Shown here one piece after another: positions 1 through 7,472 of a stretch of DNA of 64,000 nt. The notes under the pieces were generated by a model that saw only the letters and a program-made list of their open reading frames with translations, did no database searches and was not told the DNA's origin. The stretch comes from Streptomyces phaeofaciens (GTDB lineage Bacteria; Actinomycetota; Actinomycetes; Streptomycetales; Streptomycetaceae): positions 1 to 64,000 of the forward strand of contig NZ_BMSA01000034.1 of assembly GCF_014648915.1 (NCBI RefSeq). The letters are read 5' to 3'. The position numbers and the translations under genes were made by a program. Positions within the stretch are counted from its first letter, which is position 1, and each line of letters starts with the position of its first letter.

Positions 1-2546
1 ACGGACTTCACGTCGGTCCAGGTCTCGGCGTCGTCGGACACCTGGATCACGTACGTCTTCGGGTAGGCCGACTCCCACAGCACGGCCACGCGGTCGAACT
101 TCCGCACGGAGCCGAGGTCGACCTGGATCCACTGGTCGTCCTCGTAGGCGGAGGACCAGCGGGTGGCCGGGTCGCCGTCGGTGGCGTGGGAGGCCGGGTG
201 GTCGGACTCCTCGGTGGAGGCGTTCGCCGTCCGGCGCAGGGCGAGGTCGGTGCCCGGGGCGGCGCTGTCGATGACGCCGAGGGACCACAGGGAGTTGCCC
301 CAGCTGGTGTTGCGCACCCCGCAGGCGAGGCGCACATAGCGGGCGCTGCGTGCGGCGAAGTCCTCCACCTGGAGGCTGGCGTTGCCGCTGTTGAAGGGCA
401 GGGGGACCGCGCTGTGGTCCACGGACGCCACGTCGTTCCAGGTGGTGCCGTCGGCGGAGACCTGGACGACGTACGTCTTCGCGTACGCCTGTTCCCAGAC
501 CAGGTCGACCCGGTCGAAGGACTGCACGGACCCCAGGTCGACCTGGATCCACTGGTCGTCCTCGTAGGCCGAGGACCAGCGGGTGGCCGGGTCGCCGTCG
601 GTCACGTTGGCCGGGCCGTGGTCGTCGCCGTCCTTGCTCGACGCGTCGGTCGCCGCGTGCAGGGCGAGGTCGGTGCCCGGCCGGGCCGTGTCCAGCACGG
701 ACAGGGACCACAGCGAGCTGCCCCAGCCGGTGGCGCGGGTCAGGCACGTGATCCGTACGTGTCGGGCCTGCTGCCGGTCGAGGTCCACGGACTCGGTGTA
801 CGCGTCGCCCGTGGCCTCGAAGGGCAGCGGCACCTCGTACTCGTAGCCGAACTGGCGTATGCCGAACCGGGAGTTGCGGCGGTCGCTCTCGGTGCCGCCG
901 ACCGACGCGACCAGGGTGAGGTCGTGCAGGACGGGGTCGCCGAGCCCGTTGGGCCACCACAGCTGCGGGTCGCGCAGCCGGAGCCGGCCGAAGGCGCCGG
1001 GGGTGAACGTGACGTCCGTGCTCCCGCCGGCCGGCACGGTGACGACCTTGCTGACCCGTACGTCGCCGAAGGCCGCGGAGACCGTCGTCCGGTGGTCGGC
1101 GGAGTCGGCGTTGCGGACGGGCACGACGACGGTCAGCTCGGCGACCGACACATCGGGCAGGTCGGGGAGCACGGTGTCGACGCGCGGGTCGCCGATCACG
1201 ACATGGCCGGTGGATCTGAGCCGGACGTGGTTCCAGATGCCGGCGGACCGGTCGCGTACCGCTGGCATCCAGTCCCAGCCCGAGGCCGCCAGGTAGGTGG
1301 GCGAGTTGAGGTTCATCTGGCCGGCGCCCGCGTCCACCCAGGCCTCCCCGGCGGGTCCCTTGTCGCCCGGGCTGCCGGGCACCGGGATCGGCGTGATCCG
1401 TACCGCGAGCGCGTTCGCTCCTCGTGTGGAGAGCAGTTCGGTCACGTCGTGGGCCGAGCGGGCGAAGGGGAAGGTGAGATCGCCGACCCGACGGCCGTTG
1501 AGCCAGATGTCGGCCGTGTGGTTGATCCCGTCGAACTCCAGCCAGATCCGTCGGCCGGCACCGGTGCGCAGCCCGCGCGGGACCTCGAAGTCCCGCTTGT
1601 ACCACCAGGAGTGCCGCGACAGGGCCTCGGGGACATGGAGGTTGTTGAGCCCGGCGACGGGGTCGGGGAGCTTGCCCTGGTCCACGAGCGAGGTGAGCAC
1701 CGTGCCGGGAACCGTGGCGGGCAGCCAGCCGCTGGTGTCGACGGACGTCCTGGAGAGGCCGGCGCCGTCGGCGCCCGCCCAGTCGTCCAGGGTGAGCCGC
1801 CAGCCGGACTCCAGCGGGACCGTGCCGTCGTCGGCGACCGTCAGCCGCGGTGCCGGCTCGCGATGGGTGCCCCAGTCGGTCCAGCCGGTGGCCGAGGGCC
1901 GGTGGCCCCCGGCGGTGCCGTACACCTCGAAGGCGTTCAGCCCCAGCGGCAGCGGGCTGGAGCGTCTGCGGGAGGTCATGCGCACCCAGCGGGCCGGCAC
2001 CGGGCGGGTGGGCTCGATCTCCACCACACCGCCGGTACCCGCGGTCGTCCGGTGCACGGTCGTCCAGGACTTCCCGTCCAAGGACGCCTCCACCACGAAG
2101 TCCACCGAGTAACTCGACCGGATCTCCTTGCCGGTGGTGCCGCTGTGCACATTGCCGCTGGTGGGAGGGGTGTACACCGGATCGCTCGCGTCCCCCTCGA
2201 AGGTGAGGCGGATCGCGGTGACGGTGCAGGCGGCCTCAAGGTCGACGGCGATCCACTGCGGGTCGCCCGCCTCCGCCCGCCATCCGCTGCCCCGCACGCC
2301 CGGCGAGGCGAGCCGGTCGACCACGAACGAGCCCGGAGTGGGGGCGTAGTCGGTCGACGAGACCGAGACCGGGCGGTGGAGCGCGAGTTCACGGGGTGCG
2401 GAGGACGCCGCCGGGGTGTCGGCGCCGGCGGCGGAGGCGGTGGACACGGGAAGCAGGGAACCGAGCCCGAATCCGGCGAGCAGAGTGGAGCCGGTGGTGA
2501 CGACGGAACGGCGCGACGGGCGCGGTGAACTCGACTGATCTGTCAT
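1..2546 (-). CDS. Secreted glycoside hydrolase family 2 protein with discoidin (F5/8 type C, CBM32-like) domains, C-terminally truncated by the window
   Basis: Reading from ATG at 2546, the frame stays open to the window edge (848 codons seen). The N terminus has a twin-arginine signal (SRRSVV followed by a hydrophobic stretch and an Ala-X-Ala site). Next come a discoidin-like domain (about residues 52-210), a GH2 sugar-binding domain (about 220-420) containing SWWYKRDFEVP and SGWDWMPAV, and a beta-sandwich ending in FGIRQFGYEY. From about residue 560 there are two more discoidin units with period 140 residues (TDGDPATRWSSAYEDD occurs twice). The catalytic barrel has not been reached and must lie outside. 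The SGWDW region is typical of exo-beta-glucosaminidase and endo-beta-mannosidase members of GH2. The substrate is probably a mannose- or glucosamine-containing glycan, judged by family and by the neighbouring mannosidase. A LacI-type operator lies about 70 bp upstream. Confidence 0.85.
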   Translation of the reverse strand, partial: MTDQSSSPRPSRRSVVTTGSTLLAGFGLGSLLPVSTASAAGADTPAASSAPRELALHRPVSVSSTDYAPTPGSFVVDRLASPGVRGSGWRAEAGDPQWIAVDLEAACTVTAIRLTFEGDASDPVYTPPTSGNVHSGTTGKEIRSSYSVDFVVEASLDGKSWTTVHRTTAGTGGVVEIEPTRPVPARWVRMTSRRRSSPLPLGLNAFEVYGTAGGHRPSATGWTDWGTHREPAPRLTVADDGTVPLESGWRLTLDDWAGADGAGLSRTSVDTSGWLPATVPGTVLTSLVDQGKLPDPVAGLNNLHVPEALSRHSWWYKRDFEVPRGLRTGAGRRIWLEFDGINHTADIWLNGRRVGDLTFPFARSAHDVTELLSTRGANALAVRITPIPVPGSPGDKGPAGEAWVDAGAGQMNLNSPTYLAASGWDWMPAVRDRSAGIWNHVRLRSTGHVVIGDPRVDTVLPDLPDVSVAELTVVVPVRNADSADHRTTVSAAFGDVRVSKVVTVPAGGSTDVTFTPGAFGRLRLRDPQLWWPNGLGDPVLHDLTLVASVGGTESDRRNSRFGIRQFGYEYEVPLPFEATGDAYTESVDLDRQQARHVRITCLTRATGWGSSLWSLSVLDTARPGTDLALHAATDASSKDGDDHGPANVTDGDPATRWSSAYEDDQWIQVDLGSVQSFDRVDLVWEQAYAKTYVVQVSADGTTWNDVASVDHSAVPLPFNSGNASLQVEDFAARSARYVRLACGVRNTSWGNSLWSLGVIDSAAPGTDLALRRTANASTEESDHPASHATDGDPATRWSSAYEDDQWIQVDLGSVRKFDRVAVLWESAYPKTYVIQVSDDAETWTDVKS
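113..603. repeat. Near-identical 420-bp-period repeat inside the GH2 gene
   Basis: The stretches at about 115-182 and 535-602 are almost identical and exactly 420 bp apart (for example acctggatcc begins at 121 and at 541). They encode the same part of two consecutive discoidin domains. The high nucleotide identity suggests a recent domain duplication or gene conversion rather than two old domains. Confidence 0.9.
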
Positions 2547-3039
2547 GCGTGGTGATGTCCCATCAGAACACAGCGTCGCGGGCCGGTGAGTGCGGGTGCG
2601 CGTGACGCCAACGGAATGACAACGTTGCCAAAGGCTCGGACGCGGGGGAAGCTGTGTCAACCCCCGAGGCGGGAGAACGGCGGCCGCGCGGCCGCCGCCT
2701 TCGGCGACTTCGGGGAACGGGGACAGCCAGGTCGGCCCTGGGGATGACGGCCGACCACGGCCCCCTCCCGGACGGCGCCCCCATCGCGCACCTCCCGGAC
2801 CTGCCGGAGGACGAGGGGTGGCGACGGGCGACCAGGACCGTCGGCCGGCAGGGGCGCGGCGCCCGACAGCGCCGCACCGGGGACCCGCCGCGACCGATCG
2901 CCGTCACCCTCGCCACGCCACGTCCTCGCGACACGGCACCCCCGGGCCGTGCGCGGACCTGGCTTCGTTCGACCAACCGGCCCAGGCATACTCGGGCTCT
3001 GCGCGCGCACCGGCGTTCGCACGAAGCAGGAGGTGGGCG
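2547..3039. other. Divergent promoter region between the GH2 gene and the lacI-family gene
   Basis: About 490 bp between two divergent starts. It holds a LacI-type operator (2617-2630) and a perfect 18-bp GC palindrome at 2679-2696. Reading frames here on both strands are arginine/proline-rich, have no credible ribosome binding site and no recognisable domain, so I call no gene. Confidence 0.6.
2617..2630. promoter_or_regulatory. LacI-type operator upstream of the GH2 gene
   Basis: The 14-mer TGACAACGTTGCCA is an almost perfect dyad (6 of 7 arm positions) with the central CG typical of LacI/GalR operators. It shares the AACGTT core with the large operator at 4162-4201. It lies 71 bp before the GH2 start codon, so the same regulator probably controls both sides of the locus. 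Confidence 0.6.
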
Positions 3040-4044
3040 ATGGTGCCGACATCGGGGACGGAGCCCCGGAAGATCACGATCAACGACGTCGCCAGGTCTG
3101 CCGGAGTGTCCCGTCAGACCGTGTCACGGGCGCTCAACGACAAGGGCGAGATCGACAGTGACACGAAACAGCGTGTGCTCGACGCCGCTCGGGCGCTCGG
3201 CTACCGGCCGAGCCGCTTCGCCCGCGGTCTGGTCCGCCAGGACACCATGACCATCGGGCTGGTCATCCCCGACCTGCTCAACCCGTTCTTCACCGAGGTC
3301 GCCGCCGCCGCGCTGGAGGCGGCCCGGACCCGCGGCTGGCACGTGGTGGTGTACGACACCGCGGACCGGGCGGAGGAGGAGCGCGGCACGCTCCAGGTGA
3401 TCAGTTCGCAGGTGGACGCGGTCATCGGCTACTTCAGCTGCTCCGAGAGCGAGCTGGAGGCGTCCACCCGCGGCATGCCGGTGGTCCTGATCGGCCGGGA
3501 GGGCGGCAGTACGCGGTTCAGCTCGATCCGGATCGACGGCGAGGAGGGGGTCCACGCCGCGGTCGCGCACCTGGTCGCGCAGGGGCACACCCGCATCGGC
3601 ATGCTCGACCACCACACCCGCGCCGAGCCGAGCATCCGGTACGAGTGGTTCACGGCGGCCGCGGTGGCGCACGGGATCGACGCCGGTCTGGTGGTCGGTG
3701 CGGATCAGACGGCCGACGGCGGAGGAACCGCGCTCAGGACCCTGCTCGCCGCTCATCCCGAGGTCACCGCGGTCTTCACCTTCAACGACATCATCGCGAT
3801 CGGCGTGCTCCGCGAGGCGCGCCGGCTCGGCCGGAGCGTCCCGCGGGATCTGGCGGTGATCGGCTTCGACGGCCTCCAGCTCGGTGCGCTCGTCGAACCC
3901 CCGCTGTCCAGCGTCGCCCTCGACACCCGGCAGCTCGGCGCGCTCGCCGTCGAGCAGGTCGCCCGGCTCCTGTCGGGGCTGGAGACACTCGGCGCCGAGG
4001 ACCTCGTCGTCCGCGCCGAGCTGCGGCTGAGCGGGTCCGCCTGA
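3040..4044 (+). CDS. LacI/GalR-family transcriptional regulator
   Basis: 334 residues. The N-terminal helix-turn-helix (ITINDVARSAGVSRQTVSRA) and hinge are followed by a periplasmic-binding-protein-like sensor (IGLVIPDLLNPFF, later VFTFNDIIAIGVL and DLAVIGFDG). The ATG at 3040 is chosen because AGGAGGT lies just upstream and the HTH begins 11 residues in; the longer upstream frame is Arg/Pro-rich non-coding sequence. It is the only regulator in the glycan locus and is followed directly by a LacI-type operator cluster and the sugar transporter, so it is probably a ligand-released repressor of the mannoside/galactoside uptake operon and of the divergent GH2 gene. The inducing sugar is not evident. 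Confidence 0.92.
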   Translation: MVPTSGTEPRKITINDVARSAGVSRQTVSRALNDKGEIDSDTKQRVLDAARALGYRPSRFARGLVRQDTMTIGLVIPDLLNPFFTEVAAAALEAARTRGWHVVVYDTADRAEEERGTLQVISSQVDAVIGYFSCSESELEASTRGMPVVLIGREGGSTRFSSIRIDGEEGVHAAVAHLVAQGHTRIGMLDHHTRAEPSIRYEWFTAAAVAHGIDAGLVVGADQTADGGGTALRTLLAAHPEVTAVFTFNDIIAIGVLREARRLGRSVPRDLAVIGFDGLQLGALVEPPLSSVALDTRQLGALAVEQVARLLSGLETLGAEDLVVRAELRLSGSA

Positions 4045-4161
4045 GGTGACGCACGGGCATCCGATTCGCATGTCTTGACATGGGACCGCGCCGGAGCGCA
4101 AACTTCCGAACATTCCGCCCCGCACTTCGAGATCAACCCGTAAGAACCCTTTTGAGCAGTA

Positions 4162-4201
4162 CCGTGAGCGCTCCCGTGAACGTTCACGGGAGCGCTCACG
4201 G
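4162..4201. promoter_or_regulatory. Perfect 40-bp palindrome: three abutting LacI-type operators
   Basis: Bases 4162-4201 are identical to their reverse complement, with the dyad axis between 4181 and 4182. The central box reads CCGTGAACGTTCACGG. On each side is a box with a GAGCGCTC core (CGTGAGCGCTCCCG and its mirror). Each box alone looks like a LacI/GalR site, so up to three dimers could load side by side about 13 bp apart. It lies 100-140 bp before the binding-protein start codon, downstream of lacI. Probable operator of the transport and hydrolase operon. Confidence 0.85.
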
Positions 4202-4302
4202 AAGCCGCGCGAAGGGTCCCTCTCCCCCGGAGGGCCGCCAGCCCGAGGGAACAGCATCGAGCCGCCTAGCACCGTCGCTAGTCGTTGTCTGGAACGGAAA
4301 CC

Positions 4303-5637
4303 ATGAGCAGCACAGTCACGCGTATGCGCCTCGCCGCCGTCGCCACGGCCGCCAGTGTCGCCGTCCTCGCCGGATGCTCGTCGCCCGCACCGGCGGACGG
4401 GACATCCGCAGCGTCCTGCGAGCCCGCGAAGGGCAAGGTCACGCTCCAGTACTGGAACACCGTTCCGGGCATGGACAAGGTCGTCGACCTGTGGAACAAG
4501 AAGAACCCGGACATCCAGGTCGAGACGAAGAACATCTCCAACGACCAGTACGGCACCCTCGGCAACGCCCTCAAGGCGGGCAAGGCGCCGGACCTCGCCC
4601 AGGTCGGCTACGACGAACTGCCCAACCTGCGCACCCAGAACGCCTTCGTCGACGCCTCCGCCTGCTCGGCCGCCACCGCGGCCAAGTCCAAGTTCGTGCC
4701 GTGGACCTGGTCGCAGACCAGCTTCGGCGGCACCGGCGTGTTCGCCCTCCCGCAGGACACGGGCCCGATGGCGCTCTACGTGCGCAGCGACCTCTTCGAG
4801 AAGCACGGCATAGCGATCCCCACGACCTGGGACGCGTACGCGGCGGCCGCCCAGCAGCTGCACAAGGCGGACCCGGACCTCTCCATCACGTTCTTCGACC
4901 CGAACAACGCCGAGTGGTTCAACGGGCTCCTCTGGCAGAACAGCTCCGAGATGTACAGCTACTCCGGCGACCAGTGGCACGTCACCGTCGAATCCGACCA
5001 GAGCAAGCAGGTCGCCGGGTACTGGCAGAAGCTGATCTCCGACAAGCTCGTGCGCACCGACCTCGCCAACGGTTCGACGCAGATGTACGCCGCGTACCAG
5101 AAGGACCAGGTCGCCAGCTACGTCGGCGCCGCCTGGGGCTACAGCATGTTCCGCGACAACCTGCCCAAGCAGGCCGGCAAGTGGTCGATCGTCCCGATGC
5201 CGACGTGGGGCTCGAACGGTGCTTCCGGTGACTGGGGCGGCTCGACCGTCGCGTTCATGAAGGGCGGCAAGCACCTCCACGAGTCGGTGAAGTTCAACAC
5301 CTGGCTGAACAGCGACCCCGAGGCCCTCGCGATGGAGAACGAACTCGGCGGTCTCTACCCGGCCGCCGACGCCGGCCTCCGGCTTCCCGCGCTCTCCAAG
5401 GGCGTGCCGTACTACAACAACGAGAAGATCTTCGACGTCTTCGCCGACTCGTCCAAGAAGATCGACACCAGTTTCACCTGGGGTCCCACCCAGAAGACGG
5501 TGAACCTCGCCCTCCAGGACGCGATGGCCAAGGCGGCCGCGGGCGACGGCACGCTCGACGACGCGCTGGCAGCCGCTCAGGCGGCCGCGCTGAAGTCGAT
5601 GAAGGACCAGGCGATCCCGGCCGCGGCGGGCAAGTGA
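4303..5637 (+). CDS. Extracellular sugar-binding lipoprotein of a CUT1-type ABC transporter
   Basis: 444 residues from ATG 4303. A lipoprotein signal ends in a lipobox (VLAGC), followed by a family 1 solute-binding domain (VTLQYWNTVPGMDKVVDLWNK near the mature N terminus). It would capture an oligosaccharide outside the cell and deliver it to the two permeases encoded next. A TTG six codons upstream is in frame, but GGAACGG sits well placed before the ATG. It is the first gene of the operon after the 40-bp operator, so it is probably repressed by the LacI protein. The cluster of hydrolases suggests a mannose- or galactose-containing ligand. Confidence 0.92.
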   Translation: MSSTVTRMRLAAVATAASVAVLAGCSSPAPADGTSAASCEPAKGKVTLQYWNTVPGMDKVVDLWNKKNPDIQVETKNISNDQYGTLGNALKAGKAPDLAQVGYDELPNLRTQNAFVDASACSAATAAKSKFVPWTWSQTSFGGTGVFALPQDTGPMALYVRSDLFEKHGIAIPTTWDAYAAAAQQLHKADPDLSITFFDPNNAEWFNGLLWQNSSEMYSYSGDQWHVTVESDQSKQVAGYWQKLISDKLVRTDLANGSTQMYAAYQKDQVASYVGAAWGYSMFRDNLPKQAGKWSIVPMPTWGSNGASGDWGGSTVAFMKGGKHLHESVKFNTWLNSDPEALAMENELGGLYPAADAGLRLPALSKGVPYYNNEKIFDVFADSSKKIDTSFTWGPTQKTVNLALQDAMAKAAAGDGTLDDALAAAQAAALKSMKDQAIPAAAGK

Positions 5638-5644
5638 CCGCGGG

Positions 5645-6589
5645 ATGACCGACACCGCAACCCGCGCGGCCCGCGTGGTGGCTTCGACCGGGGCCCGCCG
5701 TCGTCCAGGCGGCGGCCCCCGGGCGGGCACCATCACCGCGTTCGTGACCCCCTTCTTCCTGCCGTTCGTGCTGTTCTACCTGGTACCGGTCGGCTACGCA
5801 CTCTGGCAGAGCTTCCTCGCGGTACGCCGCACCGGCGGACAGTACGGCACCTCCTACACGACCTTCGGCGGCTTCGAGCAGTACGAGAAGGTGTTCCAGA
5901 ACACCGAGTTCTGGTCCAGCATCGGGCGCATCGCACTGTTCGGCATCGTGCAGGTGCCGGTCATGCTGTTCGTCGCCCTGATCATGGCGCTGCTGCTGGA
6001 CACCCCCCTGCTGAAGCTCAAGTCGGTCTTCCGCATCACCGCGTTCATGCCGTACGCCGTACCCGGAGTCATCGCCGCGATCATGTGGTCGTACCTCTAC
6101 TCCCCACAGCTCAGCCCCCTCGTCGAGCTGCTGAACGCCATCGGCCTGCGACCCGACTTCCTCGGCCCCGGCGCCGTGCTGTGGTCGGCGGCGAACGTCT
6201 CCACCTGGCTGTGGACCGGCTACAACATGCTCATCATGTTCTCGGCCCTGCAATCGATCCCGCAGGAGCTGTACGAGGCCGCCAAGCTCGACGGCGCGAG
6301 CAACTGGACGATCGCCTGGCGGATCAAGGTCCCGATCATCGCCCCGTCGATCGTCCTCACCACGGTGTTCTCGATCATCGGCACCCTCCAGCTGTACGCC
6401 GAGCCCGCCGTGCTGCGGCAGATCTCGTCGAACATCTCGAGCACCTTCACCCCGAACATGCTCGCCTACGCGGTGGCCTCCGGGAACAACTACCAGCAGG
6501 CCGCGGCCATCTCCGTGGTCATCGCCGTCATCACCTTCGTCCTGAGCTTCGGGTTCATGCGACTGACCTCGAAGAAGGCAGGACTGTGA
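5645..6589 (+). CDS. Sugar ABC transporter permease (first)
   Basis: 314 residues with about six membrane spans; a basic N terminus precedes the first span (PFFLPFVLFYLVPVGYALWQ). The permease EAA loop is visible as ELYEAAKLDGASNWTIAWRI, where the transporter ATPase docks. It begins 7 bp after the binding-protein stop and overlaps the second permease. It belongs to the CUT1 (MalF-like) family. No ATPase is encoded nearby. Streptomyces commonly energise such importers with the shared ATPase MsiK encoded elsewhere, so that is the likely partner. Confidence 0.93.
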   Translation: MTDTATRAARVVASTGARRRPGGGPRAGTITAFVTPFFLPFVLFYLVPVGYALWQSFLAVRRTGGQYGTSYTTFGGFEQYEKVFQNTEFWSSIGRIALFGIVQVPVMLFVALIMALLLDTPLLKLKSVFRITAFMPYAVPGVIAAIMWSYLYSPQLSPLVELLNAIGLRPDFLGPGAVLWSAANVSTWLWTGYNMLIMFSALQSIPQELYEAAKLDGASNWTIAWRIKVPIIAPSIVLTTVFSIIGTLQLYAEPAVLRQISSNISSTFTPNMLAYAVASGNNYQQAAAISVVIAVITFVLSFGFMRLTSKKAGL

Positions 6590-7443
6590 GCACCCCCTCC
6601 GTGAACCGGGAAAGCGGCCTCAGCCGCACGGCCGCCATGGCCGTGATGCTCCTCCTGGCGGTCTACTTCCTGCTGCCGATCTACTTCCTGATCGTCGCGG
6701 CCACCAAGCCGCAGGGAGACCTCGCCTCCACCAACGGGCTGACGTTCTCGCACTTCGACCTGTTCGACAACCTGCGCGTCCTGTTCACCCGCAGCGACGG
6801 CATCTTCGGCCGGTGGGCCGTGAACACCGTGCTCTACGCCGTGCTGGGCGCCGCCGTCGGAACCATGATCTCCGCGCTGTGCGGCTACGCGCTCGCCAAG
6901 TTCCGCTTCCGCGGCCGCGAGTTCCTGTTCTCCGTCATCCTCGGCGGCGTCCTCGTCCCCACCACCGCGCTCGCGCTGCCGTTGTTCCTGCTGTTCTCGG
7001 CGACCGGGATCGTCAACACGTACTTCGCGGTGTTCCTGCCCAGCATCGTCAGCCCGTTCGGCGTCTACCTCGCACGGATCTTCGCCAACGCCGCCGTCCC
7101 GCAGGAACTCATCGAGTCGGCGCGCCTGGACGGCGCCGGCGAGTTCCGCACCTTCTTCTCGGTGGCGTTCAAGCTGATGACGCCGGCGCTGGTGACCATC
7201 TTCCTGTTCCAATTCGTCGCCATCTGGAACAACTTCTTCCTGCCGATGGTGATGCTCCAGAAGGAGTCCCTCTTCCCGATCACCCTCGGCCTGTACCAGT
7301 GGAACGGCCAGACCGCCCGCGCCCCGCTCCTCCAGGAGTCCGTGATCACCGGCTCACTGGTGTCGATCGTGCCCGTGATCGTCGTGTTCGTCCTCCTCCA
7401 GCGGTTCTGGCGCACCGGGCTCGCCGCCGGCTCCCTCAAGTGA
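6586..7443 (+). CDS. Sugar ABC transporter permease (second)
   Basis: 285 residues, MalG-like. It starts at GTG 6586, overlapping the previous stop as GTGA, which implies translational coupling. Six predicted membrane spans; the EAA-type loop is IESARLDGAGEFRTFF. It would pair with the first permease to form the translocation pore of the CUT1 importer. It ends 29 bp before the alpha-mannosidase start, so uptake and intracellular hydrolysis are in one transcription unit. Confidence 0.93.
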   Translation: MSTPSVNRESGLSRTAAMAVMLLLAVYFLLPIYFLIVAATKPQGDLASTNGLTFSHFDLFDNLRVLFTRSDGIFGRWAVNTVLYAVLGAAVGTMISALCGYALAKFRFRGREFLFSVILGGVLVPTTALALPLFLLFSATGIVNTYFAVFLPSIVSPFGVYLARIFANAAVPQELIESARLDGAGEFRTFFSVAFKLMTPALVTIFLFQFVAIWNNFFLPMVMLQKESLFPITLGLYQWNGQTARAPLLQESVITGSLVSIVPVIVVFVLLQRFWRTGLAAGSLK

Positions 7444-7472
7444 CCACCCCTGTACAGAAGGTGCCTTACGCC

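Noticed and set aside
186..2528. A 780-codon plus-strand reading frame opposite the GH2 gene
   Set aside because: It is the antisense shadow of a high-GC gene: low-complexity Gly/Val/Arg composition, no domain, while the minus strand encodes recognisable GH2 and discoidin domains.
2654..3250. A 198-codon frame upstream of lacI
   Set aside because: Arg/Pro-rich translation, no ribosome binding site, and it overlaps the start of the well-supported regulator.
3124..5736. An 870-codon minus-strand frame across lacI and the binding-protein gene
   Set aside because: It runs antisense to two well-supported genes and through the operator; it has no signal, domain or ribosome binding site.
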